A stretch of 64,000 nucleotides of DNA from Brevibacterium ihuae (GTDB lineage: Bacteria > Actinomycetota > Actinomycetes > Actinomycetales > Brevibacteriaceae): contig NZ_FXWZ01000003.1 in NCBI RefSeq assembly GCF_900184225.1, forward strand, positions 1,491,684 through 1,555,683. Direction: 5' to 3'. The notes under the pieces are model-generated. The model did not search any database, had not been told where the DNA came from, and saw only the letters and a list, made by a program, of their open reading frames with translations. The position numbers and the translations under genes were made by a program. Below, piece after piece: positions 16,497 to 24,483 of this stretch; positions within the stretch are counted from its first letter, which is position 1, and each line of letters begins with the position of its first letter.

Positions 16497-17600
16497 ATGA
16501 CGCAGGACGCCACACCCGCCCAGGGCACGACCTATGCCTCCGCCGGCGTCGACGTCGAGGCCGGCGACCGGGCGGTCGAGCTCATGAAGTCCGCGGTGGC
16601 GGCCACCCACGGCCCGAACGTCGTCGGGGACTTCGGCGGCTTCGCCGGGCTGTTCGACGTCTCGATGCTCAAAGACTACGAGCGCCCGCAGCTCGCCACC
16701 TCGACCGACGGGGTGGGGACCAAGGTCGCGATCGCGCAGGCGCTCGACATCCACCACACCATCGGCTTCGACCTCGTCGGCATGGTCGTCGACGACATCG
16801 TCGTGTGCGGCGCGACGCCGCTCATCATGACCGACTACATCGCCTGCGGCCGGGTGGTTCCGGAGCGGATCGCCGACATCGTGCGCGGCATCGCCGAGGC
16901 GTGCGCCTCGGCCGGGGTCGCGCTCGTCGGCGGCGAGACGGCCGAGCACCCCGGTCTGCTCGGGGTCGACGAGTACGATGTCGCCGGCGCGGCCACCGGG
17001 GTCGTCGAGGCGTCCCGCGTCCTCGGCGCCCACCGGGTCGAGGCGGGCGACGTGCTCGTCGGCCTGCCGTCCTCGGGCCTCCATTCCAACGGCTACTCGC
17101 TCGTCCGGCGGATCATCGCCGACTCGGGCTGGACCCTCGAGCGCGAGGTGCCGGAGTTCGGTCGGACGCTCGGCGAGGAGATCCTCGTCCCGACCACCGT
17201 GTACTCCGGCCCGCTGCTCGGGCTCCTCGCCGCGCAGCCCGAGGCCGTGCACGCGATGTCGCACGTCACCGGCGGCGGGCTGTCGGCGAACGTCGCCCGC
17301 GTACTCCCGCAGGGGCTGCTCGCCACGATGCGCCGCTCGACCTGGACGGTGCCGGCGGTGTTCGACGTGCTCGGCGACCTCGGCGGGGTCCCGCGCATCG
17401 ATCGCGAGCGGACGTGGAACCTCGGCGTCGGCATGGTGCTCGTGGTCGCCCCGGACGCGGTCGACGCCGTGCTCTCAGGCGTCGACGGGGCGTGGGTGCT
17501 CGGCGAGGTGAGCGCGGACGACCGGGCTCTCGCAGGGGACGAGTACTACGTGCAGGGGGCCAAGGGGGTCGACGGCGGTGCCGCGATCCTCCGCGACTGA
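16497..17600 (+). CDS. purM: Phosphoribosylformylglycinamidine cyclo-ligase
   Basis: Converts FGAM to AIR with ATP. 367 residues from the ATG at 16497, 1 nt after the purF stop, with GAGAGGAG at the end of purF as ribosome site. Typical blocks are TYASAGVDVEAGDRAVELMK, LATSTDGVGTKVAIAQA, DIVVCGATPLIMTDYIACG, LVGGETAEHPG and HVTGGGLSANVARVLP. Cytoplasmic homodimer in the family. A strong hairpin follows, ending the operon before the convergent DUF3073 gene. Confidence 0.97.
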   Translation: MTQDATPAQGTTYASAGVDVEAGDRAVELMKSAVAATHGPNVVGDFGGFAGLFDVSMLKDYERPQLATSTDGVGTKVAIAQALDIHHTIGFDLVGMVVDDIVVCGATPLIMTDYIACGRVVPERIADIVRGIAEACASAGVALVGGETAEHPGLLGVDEYDVAGAATGVVEASRVLGAHRVEAGDVLVGLPSSGLHSNGYSLVRRIIADSGWTLEREVPEFGRTLGEEILVPTTVYSGPLLGLLAAQPEAVHAMSHVTGGGLSANVARVLPQGLLATMRRSTWTVPAVFDVLGDLGGVPRIDRERTWNLGVGMVLVVAPDAVDAVLSGVDGAWVLGEVSADDRALAGDEYYVQGAKGVDGGAAILRD

Positions 17601-17621
17601 GGCCGGTGCCGTGAATGACGA

Positions 17622-17646
17622 CGGCCCCGCCGCAGGGGCGGGGCCG
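17622..17646. terminator. GC-rich hairpin between purM and DUF3073 gene
   Basis: CGGCCCCGCC pairs with GGGGCGGGGCCG across a short loop. It lies between convergent genes, so it can serve both strands. No clear U-tract. Confidence 0.65.
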
Positions 17647-17663
17647 GAAGCCGGATGCTCGCG

Positions 17664-17882
17664 TCAGCCGCGGCCGGGATCCTCGTCGTCGATGTCGTTG
17701 TACTTGTCGGCGTACTCGGAGTAATCGGGTTCCTCGTCGTAGGCGTCGCCGGAGCCGCCGCCGTCGGATGAGGACGTGGCTCCGAGTTCCTTCTGCAATG
17801 CGCTCAGATCGGTGTCCGGGCTGTAGTACTTGAGCTTTCGGGCAACCTTGATCTGCTTCGCCTTAGCGCGGCCGCGACCCAC
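17664..17882 (-). CDS. DUF3073 protein
   Basis: 72 residues from a GTG at 17882: VGRGRAKAKQIKVARKLKYY, then SPDTDLSALQKELG and an acidic tail ending YSEYADKYNDIDDEDPGRG. The basic head and acidic tail are those of DUF3073, a small actinobacterial family of unknown role. The start is supported by AGAGGGGG about 9 nt upstream. The frame is open further up, but that extension is a shadow. The family commonly sits beside purM. Confidence 0.88.
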   Translation of the reverse strand: MGRGRAKAKQIKVARKLKYYSPDTDLSALQKELGATSSSDGGGSGDAYDEEPDYSEYADKYNDIDDEDPGRG

Positions 17883-18057
17883 AGGCGTCGACCCCCTCTG
17901 TCGTCGGTCCAGGTCGCGGCGGAGCGCGGTCCCGGCATCGTGGTTGTCATCTCTCCCGGGGAATCCTACCCGGTCGGGATAGGATGTGCCATTTCTCGGA
18001 CACTCATGTGGACAGGCTGAGAGCGGGTGCGCGCGGTCCGACCGGCCCGTTCTCACA

Positions 18058-18063
18058 TAGGGT
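18058..18063 (+). promoter_or_regulatory. -10 box (TAGGGT), leaderless start for the 18070 gene
   Basis: TAGGGT, 6 nt (TGGACC), then the ATG at 18070. Confidence 0.6.
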
Positions 18064-18069
18064 TGGACC

Positions 18070-18897
18070 ATGGCCTATCAGCGTGATTTCGAGATCCTGC
18101 TGCGGGTGTTCGAGCCCCTCGTGGTGCACCCGGAGCTCGCCGACTACCCGGTGTCGGAGAACCGGGAGACGATCGCCGGGCTCGTCGCAGCCGACGCCGA
18201 CACGCGCCTCATCAGCATCCCGCCGGATCCGGTCGCCGACTCGTACCGGGGGACCCCGATCTTCATGCCCGCGGCCGACGGCGGCGACGAGTTCGACCGG
18301 GTGTGTCCGGTGCAGGACGACATCCGGTCCTGGCATGCGCTCGAGGCGCTCGCGGAGAACAGCACGCGCCGCGAGCTCGACCTCGTCGTCCCCAAGGCCG
18401 CCCGTCGGCGGGCGGCGGCCCACCGGGTCGAGTGGATGCAGGACGACCCGGACACCCGGGTGTTCACCCGCACCTCGGCCTGGGACGTGTCGCCCGTGTG
18501 GTGGCTCGCGCTCGACCCGCAGCGGGACCGGGTCATCAGCGACGACGTCGAGGACGGCGACGAGGAGGGGTTCCGGATCCGGATCCGCACCCCGATCGTC
18601 ACCGCCTCGGCCCGGGTCGACTGGGCGCTCGAGGTCATCAGGGAGAAGTCGCGGCTGACGAGCGTCGTCGAGTCGACGGAGATGTTCTCCGAGTGGCTCG
18701 ACGGCTTCGACGTCAACTCGGTCCTCGAGCTCGACATGGGCGGGATGAGCGAGGTGCTGTGGCCGGACACCGGTGCCGAGCTCGTCGCCGACTGGGTCGA
18801 CAGCCTCGACGCCGACGACGTCGACGGGGCGCGCGCGGCCTTCAACCGGTACACCCGGATGTGGGAGATGCTCGGCCTGTACTCCCGGAGCAGCTAG
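18070..18897 (+). CDS. Conserved hypothetical cytoplasmic protein
   Basis: 275 residues starting MAYQRDFEILLRVFEPLVVH. It has no signal peptide or membrane segment and is acidic, with several Trp residues (WDVSPVWWLALD, WALEVIREKS, MWEMLGLY). I do not recognise a domain. A leaderless promoter box precedes it. The next gene starts 8 nt after its stop with its own AGGAG, so the two are probably one operon. Confidence 0.75.
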   Translation: MAYQRDFEILLRVFEPLVVHPELADYPVSENRETIAGLVAADADTRLISIPPDPVADSYRGTPIFMPAADGGDEFDRVCPVQDDIRSWHALEALAENSTRRELDLVVPKAARRRAAAHRVEWMQDDPDTRVFTRTSAWDVSPVWWLALDPQRDRVISDDVEDGDEEGFRIRIRTPIVTASARVDWALEVIREKSRLTSVVESTEMFSEWLDGFDVNSVLELDMGGMSEVLWPDTGAELVADWVDSLDADDVDGARAAFNRYTRMWEMLGLYSRSS

Positions 18898-18905
18898 GAG
18901 CGGCG

Positions 18906-19406
18906 ATGGCGAACGCTCCCGGGACGTTCGGCGTCTTCGTCCCCGTCCTCATCGTGCTCGTGGTCATCGTCGTCGTGCTCGGCTTCATGACCGTCATGCG
19001 CCGACGGAGCGTGCCGCGCTCGCGGGTACGGTCGACCGCACCCGGCGTCATCGAATCCGCGCTCATCGAGCACAGCTGGAAGCGGTTCGCCCGCACGTGG
19101 AACGACGATGATCCGCGGGGCATCCATCTCACGCTCCGGTTCGACGAAGGCGGACGGACCGTGCGGACGACCATGGGCTGGAAGAGCCCGCCGGTGCTGC
19201 CCAAGCGGGTGCGCGATCGGATCGTGCGCCGACTGCCTCTCGATCGGAGCACCGGGGTGCAGCTGCCGGACGCGTGGGAGCGGGACGAGGCCGACCGTCG
19301 GGCGCGGGCCGGCGGGTACCGGCTCGTGCTCGATCCCGAGATCCCGGTCCTCGTCCACCGCCTCGACGACGGATCGTACACGTGGGAGGAGGACCGGCGG
19401 CGGTAG
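18906..19406 (+). CDS. Membrane-anchored hypothetical protein
   Basis: 166 residues from the ATG at 18906, with TAGGAG 7 nt upstream. One N-terminal helix (GVFVPVLIVLVVIVVVLGFM) is followed by a basic, soluble region (SWKRFARTWNDDDPRGIHL, LDPEIPVLVHRLDDGSYTW). No known domain. Co-transcribed with the gene at 18070. Confidence 0.7.
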   Translation: MANAPGTFGVFVPVLIVLVVIVVVLGFMTVMRRRSVPRSRVRSTAPGVIESALIEHSWKRFARTWNDDDPRGIHLTLRFDEGGRTVRTTMGWKSPPVLPKRVRDRIVRRLPLDRSTGVQLPDAWERDEADRRARAGGYRLVLDPEIPVLVHRLDDGSYTWEEDRRR

Positions 19407-19533
19407 ACCGGGTGCGGTCGCGTCCTCGCGGTCATCGTAGCCGGGTCCGCGCTCGCCTCCGGCAGCCGGTTCCGCAGGTGACCTTGCGGTCATAGAGTGG
19501 GTGGGACCCGATTCCCCGAGGAAGGACCTCACC

Positions 19534-19821
19534 ATGACGACCGATCCGACCGCTCCCGGCGGGACCCCCGAGCAGATCGAGGCCGAGCAGAGCGCCGCTG
19601 AGGAGTTCGCTCCCGAGCGTGAGGAGGAGCTCGCCGCCGACCCCGGTGACGCCGAATCCCCCGAGCCGCTCGACGGCCGTGACGGGCAGCCCGTCGCCGG
19701 CAGCTCCGACGAGCCGGAGCTGCTCGACGCCGAGGACCCCCTCACGGATCCGCAGCGGGCCGCAGACGAATCCGGCACCCTCCTCACCGAGACCCCGCTG
19801 CCGGAGGACCCGGTCGGCTGA
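19534..19821 (+). CDS. Small acidic protein, likely disordered
   Basis: 95 residues from the ATG at 19534: MTTDPTAPGGTPEQIEAEQS. Very rich in Glu, Asp, Pro and Ala, with no hydrophobic core and a neighbour-like codon pattern. A clear AGGAAGGA ribosome site sits about 8 nt before the ATG, and a TAGAGT box lies about 40 nt upstream. Function unknown. A hairpin of the 43-nt family follows its stop. Confidence 0.65.
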   Translation: MTTDPTAPGGTPEQIEAEQSAAEEFAPEREEELAADPGDAESPEPLDGRDGQPVAGSSDEPELLDAEDPLTDPQRAADESGTLLTETPLPEDPVG

Positions 19822-19846
19822 CCCCGCCCCTCTCCCAGCGCCCATT

Positions 19847-19889
19847 GCAAAATCCTGCGGTTCCTGAGAACGGATCCGCAGGATTTCGC
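19847..19889. repeat. 43-nt hairpin element, copy 1 (reverse orientation)
   Basis: Arms of 18 nt (GCAAAATCCTGCGGTTCC and GGATCCGCAGGATTTCGC, two mismatches) around the 7-nt loop TGAGAAC. The loop is the reverse complement of the loop in copy 2, so this copy is inverted. It lies between two rightward genes and may act as a terminator. Confidence 0.75.
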
Positions 19890-19927
19890 AATCTCACCGC
19901 CGTGCCGCCGCGGGGCGTCGGAGGGGA

Positions 19928-19933
19928 TAGCCT
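19928..19933 (+). promoter_or_regulatory. -10 box (TAGCCT), leaderless start for acyltransferase gene
   Basis: TAGCCT, 7 nt, then the GTG at 19941. This decides the start among several in-frame possibilities. Confidence 0.5.
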
Positions 19934-19940
19934 GGGAAGC

Positions 19941-20606
19941 GTGACGAACAGTGAGGGCGCCCGCGCCCGCCTCCCGCGGATGCCCGTGCGCCGCGCCCTT
20001 GCCCGCTGCTGGTGGAGCGCGACCTCGTATCGCTTCGTCCGCGAGGACCCGCCGGTGACGGGGTCGCGGATCCTCCTCGGTGCCCCGCACACCTCGAACT
20101 GGGACTTCGTCCACATGCTCGCGATCGCGTGGGACGCGCGCCTGCGGGTCCGCTGGCTCGGCAAGCAGGAGCTCTTCCGCGGTGTCGGCGGGCCGCTCAT
20201 GCGGCTGCTCGGCGGGGTGCCGGTGGACCGGTCCAACCCGGCCGGACTCATCGAGGCCGTCATCGAGCGGGCGCGCACCGAGCGCGACTTCTCCCTCGTC
20301 GTCACGCCCGAGGGCACGCGCTCCGGCGACGGCTGGCGCAGCGGCTTCTATCGGATCGCGATGGCGACCGGTCTGCCGGTGACGCTCGGATTCATCGATG
20401 TGCGCACCCGCACGACGGGACTCGGACCGACGATCCGGCTGAGCGGGGACATGGCGGCCGACATGGACCGGATCCGCGCCTTCTACGCCGACAAGGCCGG
20501 GATGAAGCCGGAGCTGCGGACCGAGCCGCGGCTCTCCGGGGAAGGTCGGCCCGCGTCCCTGCCCCCGCACGAGGATGAGCCGACACCGCCGTCGCAACAG
20601 CGTTGA
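19941..20606 (+). CDS. PlsC-family 1-acylglycerol-3-phosphate-type acyltransferase
   Basis: 221 residues. Transfers an acyl group to a glycerolipid or similar acceptor at the inner face of the membrane. Motif I HTSNWD (H-X4-D) is in LGAPHTSNWDFVHM, motif II/III region is GGVPVDRSNP, and motif IV-like VTPEGTRSGDGWRSGF is present. Family members with this layout include small acyltransferases of lipid or cell-envelope metabolism; the acceptor is not clear. The GTG start follows a leaderless promoter. A perfect hairpin lies right after the stop, ahead of the convergent tRNA genes. Confidence 0.85.
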   Translation: MTNSEGARARLPRMPVRRALARCWWSATSYRFVREDPPVTGSRILLGAPHTSNWDFVHMLAIAWDARLRVRWLGKQELFRGVGGPLMRLLGGVPVDRSNPAGLIEAVIERARTERDFSLVVTPEGTRSGDGWRSGFYRIAMATGLPVTLGFIDVRTRTTGLGPTIRLSGDMAADMDRIRAFYADKAGMKPELRTEPRLSGEGRPASLPPHEDEPTPPSQQR

Positions 20607-20610
20607 GAAT

Positions 20611-20653
20611 GCAGAATCCCGCGGTTCCGTTCTCAGGAACCGCGGGATTCTGC
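20611..20653. repeat. 43-nt hairpin element, copy 2 (perfect arms)
   Basis: Perfect 18-nt arms (GCAGAATCCCGCGGTTCC / GGAACCGCGGGATTCTGC) around the loop GTTCTCA. It sits between the acyltransferase stop and the convergent tRNA-Phe gene and could end transcription from both sides. Confidence 0.85.
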
Positions 20654-20665
20654 TGTTTCGCTCGG

Positions 20666-20738
20666 TGGCTCCGACCGGCGTCGATCCGGTGACCTTTCGA
20701 TTTTCAGTCGAACGCTCTACCAACTGAGCTACAGAGCC
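20666..20738 (-). tRNA. tRNA-Phe (GAA)
   Basis: 73 nt. Acceptor GGCTCTG pairs with CGGAGCC. The D-arm has TAGCTCAGTTGG, the anticodon loop has GAA in ACTGAAAATC, and the T-arm has GGATCGACGCC. CCA is not encoded. First of three clustered tRNAs on the minus strand. Confidence 0.97.
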
Positions 20739-20768
20739 GAATGCAGTCCATCGTACCGCACCGAAGAG

Positions 20769-20799
20769 CGAAGGCCCTTCTGAAACAGAAGAGCCTTCG
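20769..20799 (-). terminator. Hairpin between tRNA-Asp and tRNA-Phe
   Basis: CGAAGGC-CTTCTG pairs with CAGAAG-GCCTTCG around an AAA loop with one mismatch. It lies just downstream of tRNA-Asp; no long U-tract follows. Confidence 0.55.
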
Positions 20800-20806
20800 T
20801 GCTCCG

Positions 20807-20880
20807 CGACCCTGACGGGACTCGAACCCGCGACCTCCGCCGTGACAGGGCGGCGCGCTAACCAACTGCGCCACAGGGCC
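20807..20880 (-). tRNA. tRNA-Asp (GTC)
   Basis: 74 nt. Acceptor GGCCCTG pairs with CAGGGTC and the discriminator base is G. The anticodon is GTC in CCTGTCACGG, and the T-loop reads GGGTTCGAGTCCC. CCA not encoded. Confidence 0.97.
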
Positions 20881-20925
20881 ATATTCATTTGTCGTGCTCT
20901 TCGGGGATCCGCCCTATCGTACACG

Positions 20926-20998
<73 letters not shown>

Positions 20999-21131
20999 CC
21001 AGCTGCCCCGCCGTTCACACGGCGTTTGAACCTCAGTCAGATTACCCCAGACGATTCGCGCTCCGCAAACCGCTGGGCACTGCCGGGGCGTGAGGTGCGT
21101 CACCTGGCGGGTCCGAGGCAGGAGGGGTTCG

Positions 21132-21137
21132 TAGACT
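21132..21137 (+). promoter_or_regulatory. -10 box (TAGACT), leaderless start for the mini-zincin
   Basis: TAGACT, 6 nt (GGCAGG), then the ATG at 21144. Confidence 0.6.
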
Positions 21138-21143
21138 GGCAGG

Positions 21144-21494
21144 ATGGAGAGGATCGATGACGCCCGGTTCGACGCGCTCGTCGACGCGGCGATGGCGGAT
21201 CTCCCGCCGGGGGTCGAGGACTTCATGGACAACGTCGCCCTGTTCGTCCACGACGACCCTCCGCCGGAGACCCCGGATCTGCTCGGCGTCTACGACGGCA
21301 TCCCGCTGACCGAGCGCGACGGGTCCTGGGGGTTCGTGCCGCCGGACACGATCGTCCTGTTCAAGAATCCGCTCATCGATTTCGCTCGCGACGAGGAGCA
21401 CCTGGCTGACGAGATCCGGATCACGATCATCCACGAGATCGCCCACCACTACGGCATCGACGACGATCGGCTGCACGAGCTCGGCTGGGGCTGA
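21144..21494 (+). CDS. Small metallopeptidase-like (minimal zincin) protein
   Basis: 116 residues of the short zincin family (DUF1025/MMP-like). The zinc site HEIAHHYG is in ITIIHEIAHHYGIDDDRLHELGWG near the C-terminus: two His and the Glu of HExxH, plus later acidic residues. It is cytoplasmic with no signal peptide. Proteins of this family are common in actinobacteria; proteolytic activity is mostly assumed. The start is set by the leaderless box. Confidence 0.82.
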   Translation: MERIDDARFDALVDAAMADLPPGVEDFMDNVALFVHDDPPPETPDLLGVYDGIPLTERDGSWGFVPPDTIVLFKNPLIDFARDEEHLADEIRITIIHEIAHHYGIDDDRLHELGWG

Positions 21495-21694
21495 GGGGCG
21501 CAGGAGGCGAGAGGTGCCGGGCGGCCGAGGTGGCGTGCCGCGGGGGCCTCACGCGGGTCCCGGCGGGAACGGATTGGCTCCGACCTCGGCCCGTATCCTA
21601 GAGTAGCGGGGTATTCCGACCGCCTCGTTCGACCGAACAGCGCGGTTCGGATGCGCACGACAGCACGAGCACGAGTAGGAGGCAACAGCCACTG

Positions 21695-22195
21695 ATGTCG
21701 ATTGCGGCCCGCATACACAGCTCGGCGACCCCGGCGCTTCGAGTGCTCAATCTGGCCGGCGTGGAGTACTCGGTGCACGAGTTCGACCACGATCCGGCGG
21801 TCCGTCGCTACGGGACGGAGGCGGCCGAGCAGCTCGGCACCGACCCCGCCCGCATCCTCAAGACCCTCATGCTCCTCGTCGACACCGAGCCGGTCGTCGC
21901 GCTCCTCCCGGTGTCGGGGCAGCTCGACCTCAAGGCACTCGCTTCCGTGGTCGGCGGCAAGAAGGCGCACCTCGCCGGCATCGCCGAGACCGAGCGCCGC
22001 ACCGGCTACGTGTCCGGCGGGGTGAGCCCGTTCGGTCAGCGCAGCGCCTCCCCGGTGATCGTCGACCGCACCGCCCACGACTTCGAGACGGTTTTCGTCT
22101 CCGCCGGGCGCCGCGGCATGGAGATCGAGCTCCGTCCGGACGACCTCGTCATGCTCACCAACGCCCGCATCGGCAAGATCGCCAACCTCGACTGA
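21695..22195 (+). CDS. ybaK: YbaK/EbsC-type Cys-tRNA(Pro)/Cys-tRNA deacylase
   Basis: 166 residues. Hydrolyses Cys wrongly attached to tRNA-Pro. The YbaK fold is visible: TPALRVLNLAGVEYSVHEFDHDP at the start, the conserved Lys in DPARILKTLMLLVD, the Leu/Val ladder VVALLPVSGQLDLKALASVV, and SGGVSPFGQRS near the substrate pocket. The ATG at 21695 follows an AGGAGG at about 13 nt, a little far. It is a single gene between the zincin and the convergent IMPACT-family gene. Confidence 0.9.
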   Translation: MSIAARIHSSATPALRVLNLAGVEYSVHEFDHDPAVRRYGTEAAEQLGTDPARILKTLMLLVDTEPVVALLPVSGQLDLKALASVVGGKKAHLAGIAETERRTGYVSGGVSPFGQRSASPVIVDRTAHDFETVFVSAGRRGMEIELRPDDLVMLTNARIGKIANLD

Positions 22196-22244
22196 TTCCC
22201 GGCGCGCCTCGGTGCACCCCGCACCGGGAGCTCTCCCGGTGGCG

Positions 22245-22868
22245 CTACAGGTACTCCGCCTCGCCCACCTCGGGCTCGCATTCCCCTGCGGACACGTCCG
22301 CGAGCATCGCCAGGCATGCGTCGACCTCGGCGGCGGGGACCGCGAACCGATGGGTCACCGTCTCCGCCCAATCGCTGTCCGCAACCGTCCACCCGGACTG
22401 CTCCGCGAGCCGCTGGGCATGGGCTGCCCGGGCGTAGTCGAGCTCGGCGGTGATCGGCACGACGAGATGGCGCCGCACGGTGTCGAGCTCGGCGAGCGCC
22501 TCGGATGCGGCGGCGCCGTAGGCGCGGACCAGACCGCCCGCGCCGAGCTTCGTCCCGCCGAAGTACCGGGTCACCACGGCGACGACGTTCGTCAGCCCGT
22601 GACCGGTGACGACTTCGAGGATCGGGGCGCCTGCGGTGCCGGCCGGCTCACCGTCGTCGGAGAACCGCTGGGTGCGCCCGTCGGGGCCGAGGACGAACGC
22701 CGTGCAGTGGTGGCGAGCCTTCGGGTGGGTCGTACGCTGCTCCTCGACGATCGCGCGGGCCCGGTCCTCGGTCGCGGCATGGGCGACGCGGGCGATGAAG
22801 CGCGAGCGCTTGATCGCGATCTCTGCGGTGTTCTCACCCACCGGCTCCTCGTACCCCTCGTCGTCCAT
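22245..22868 (-). CDS. yigZ: YigZ/IMPACT (UPF0029) family protein
   Basis: 207 residues from the ATG at 22868 (MDDEGYEEPVG). The N-terminal UPF0029 domain is evident: IAIKRSRFIARVAHAATEDR, ARHHCTAFVLG, FSDDGEPAGTAGAPILEVV, VVTRYFGGTKLGAGGLVRAYG. The C-terminal ferredoxin-like DUF1949-type part follows. Proteins of this family are linked to translation regulation; the precise role in bacteria is uncertain. A TACAGT box lies 7 nt in front of the ATG, suggesting leaderless mRNA. It is divergent from the aminotransferase gene. Confidence 0.9.
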   Translation of the reverse strand: MDDEGYEEPVGENTAEIAIKRSRFIARVAHAATEDRARAIVEEQRTTHPKARHHCTAFVLGPDGRTQRFSDDGEPAGTAGAPILEVVTGHGLTNVVAVVTRYFGGTKLGAGGLVRAYGAAASEALAELDTVRRHLVVPITAELDYARAAHAQRLAEQSGWTVADSDWAETVTHRFAVPAAEVDACLAMLADVSAGECEPEVGEAEYL

Positions 22869-22996
22869 GCCCGCCACTGTAGCCGGGCGGTGGCCTACGA
22901 TGAGTGCAGGGCCGGTATGCCGCCGGCCGACACTGCCCGACCGGAGCCGCAGCGCGTCTCGCGGAGCCGGGCCGTCCCGCCGAGGAGAGGGTGCTC

Positions 22997-24355
22997 ATGT
23001 CCGATTTCACCGATGCCGAACTCGCCGACATCCGCCGCGAGGCCGAGCGCACCTATGAGCTCGACCGCGCGCACGTCTTCCACTCCTGGTCGGCGCAGGC
23101 CCAGCTCTCGCCCATGGTCGTGTCCCGTGCGGCCGGTCCCTACGTGTATGACGGCGAGGGCGCGCGCTTCCTCGACTTCTCGTCGCAGCTCGTCAACACG
23201 AACATCGGACACCAGCACCCGGCGATCGTCCAGGCGATCAAGGACCAGGCCGACCTCATCTGCACGATCAACCCCGCCCACGGCAACGCCGCCCGGTCCG
23301 AGGCCGCCCGCCTCATCACCGAGCTCACCCCGGCCGGCCTCGACCATGTGTTCTTCACCAACGGCGGGGCGGACGCGAACGAGCACGCGGTGCGGATGGC
23401 GCGCCTGCACACCGGCAAGCACAAGGTGCTCGCCCGCTACCGGAGCTACCACGGCGCGACGCAGACCGCGATCAACCTCACCGGCGACCCCCGCCGGTTC
23501 CCCAACGACCGCGGCGATTCGGGCGTCGTCCACTTCTTCGGGCCGTTCCTCTACCGCAGCGAGTTCGATGCGACGACCGAGGCGGAGGAGACCGAGCGCG
23601 CGCTCCGGCACCTCGAGCGGACCATCCAGCTCGAGGGGCCGCAGACGATCGCGGCGATCATTCTCGAATCGATCCCGGGCACCTCGGGGATCATGATCCC
23701 CACCCCGGAGTACATGCAGGGCGTCCGGCGCCTGTGCGACGAGTACGGACTCGTGTTCATCACCGATGAGGTGATGTCCGGGTTCGGGCGCGCGGGGAAA
23801 TGGTTCGCCTTCGAGCACTACGACATCGTGCCCGACATCATCACCTTCGCCAAGGGCGTCAACTCCGGCTACGTCCCGCTCGGCGGGGTCATCATGAACA
23901 ACGAGATCTACGGCTCCTTCGCGGACCGCCCGTACCCCGGCGGTCTGACGTACTCGGGCCATCCCCTCGCCTGCGCCGCCGCGGTCGCGACGATCACGAC
24001 GATGCGCGAGGAGAACATGATCGAGAACGCCGCGAAGCTCGGCGCGGAGATCGTGGGCCCGCGGCTCAAGGAGTTCTCGGAGAAGTTCCCGAATGTGGGG
24101 GAGACCCGCGGGGTGGGGATGTTCTGGGCGCTCGAGCTCGTGCGCGACAAGGAGACCCGCGAGCCGCTCGCGCCCTACGGCGGCGCCTCGCCCGAGGTCA
24201 CCGAGATCGTCGGGAAGATCAAGGCCGGGGGCGTCATCCCGTTCAACAACTTCCACCGGCTCCACGTGGTGCCGCCGCTCAACATCTCCGCCGACGAGCT
24301 CAACGCCGGCCTCGACGTGTTCGAGCAGGTGCTCTCGGAAGCCGACTACTCCTGA
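22997..24355 (+). CDS. Class III PLP-dependent aminotransferase
   Basis: 452 residues from the ATG at 22997, preceded by GGAGAGG. Fold-type I, class III transaminase. The PLP Lys is in ITFAKGVNSGYVPLGG, the cofactor pocket has FTNGGADANEHAVRMAR and the Asp of VFITDEVMSGFGRAG, and the N-terminal YDGEGARFLDFSSQLVN is typical. Substrates of close types are omega-amino acids (beta-alanine, taurine, GABA) with pyruvate or oxoglutarate. The convergent neighbour encodes an N-carbamoyl amino-acid amidohydrolase, which suggests beta-alanine from pyrimidine breakdown, but the two are not in one operon. A TACGAT box at 22896 would give an 88-nt leader. Confidence 0.85.
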   Translation: MSDFTDAELADIRREAERTYELDRAHVFHSWSAQAQLSPMVVSRAAGPYVYDGEGARFLDFSSQLVNTNIGHQHPAIVQAIKDQADLICTINPAHGNAARSEAARLITELTPAGLDHVFFTNGGADANEHAVRMARLHTGKHKVLARYRSYHGATQTAINLTGDPRRFPNDRGDSGVVHFFGPFLYRSEFDATTEAEETERALRHLERTIQLEGPQTIAAIILESIPGTSGIMIPTPEYMQGVRRLCDEYGLVFITDEVMSGFGRAGKWFAFEHYDIVPDIITFAKGVNSGYVPLGGVIMNNEIYGSFADRPYPGGLTYSGHPLACAAAVATITTMREENMIENAAKLGAEIVGPRLKEFSEKFPNVGETRGVGMFWALELVRDKETREPLAPYGGASPEVTEIVGKIKAGGVIPFNNFHRLHVVPPLNISADELNAGLDVFEQVLSEADYS

Positions 24356-24363
24356 TTCGGATT

Positions 24364-24406
24364 GCGATTTCCGGCGGTTCCGTTCACAGGAGCCGCCGGA
24401 AATTGC
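24364..24406. repeat. 43-nt hairpin element, copy 3
   Basis: Arms GCGATTTCCGGCGGTTCC / GGAGCCGCCGGAAATTGC (two mismatches) around the loop GTTCACA. Same length, loop and GGCGGTTCC-type centre as copy 2. Lies between convergent genes. Confidence 0.75.
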
Positions 24407-24483
24407 ACTCTCGGGGGTGGAAGCTCCGGGCTGGAACTCCGGGCCGGGTCGCTGGGCCGTGGGGTCGTCCTGCCGTCGGGTCG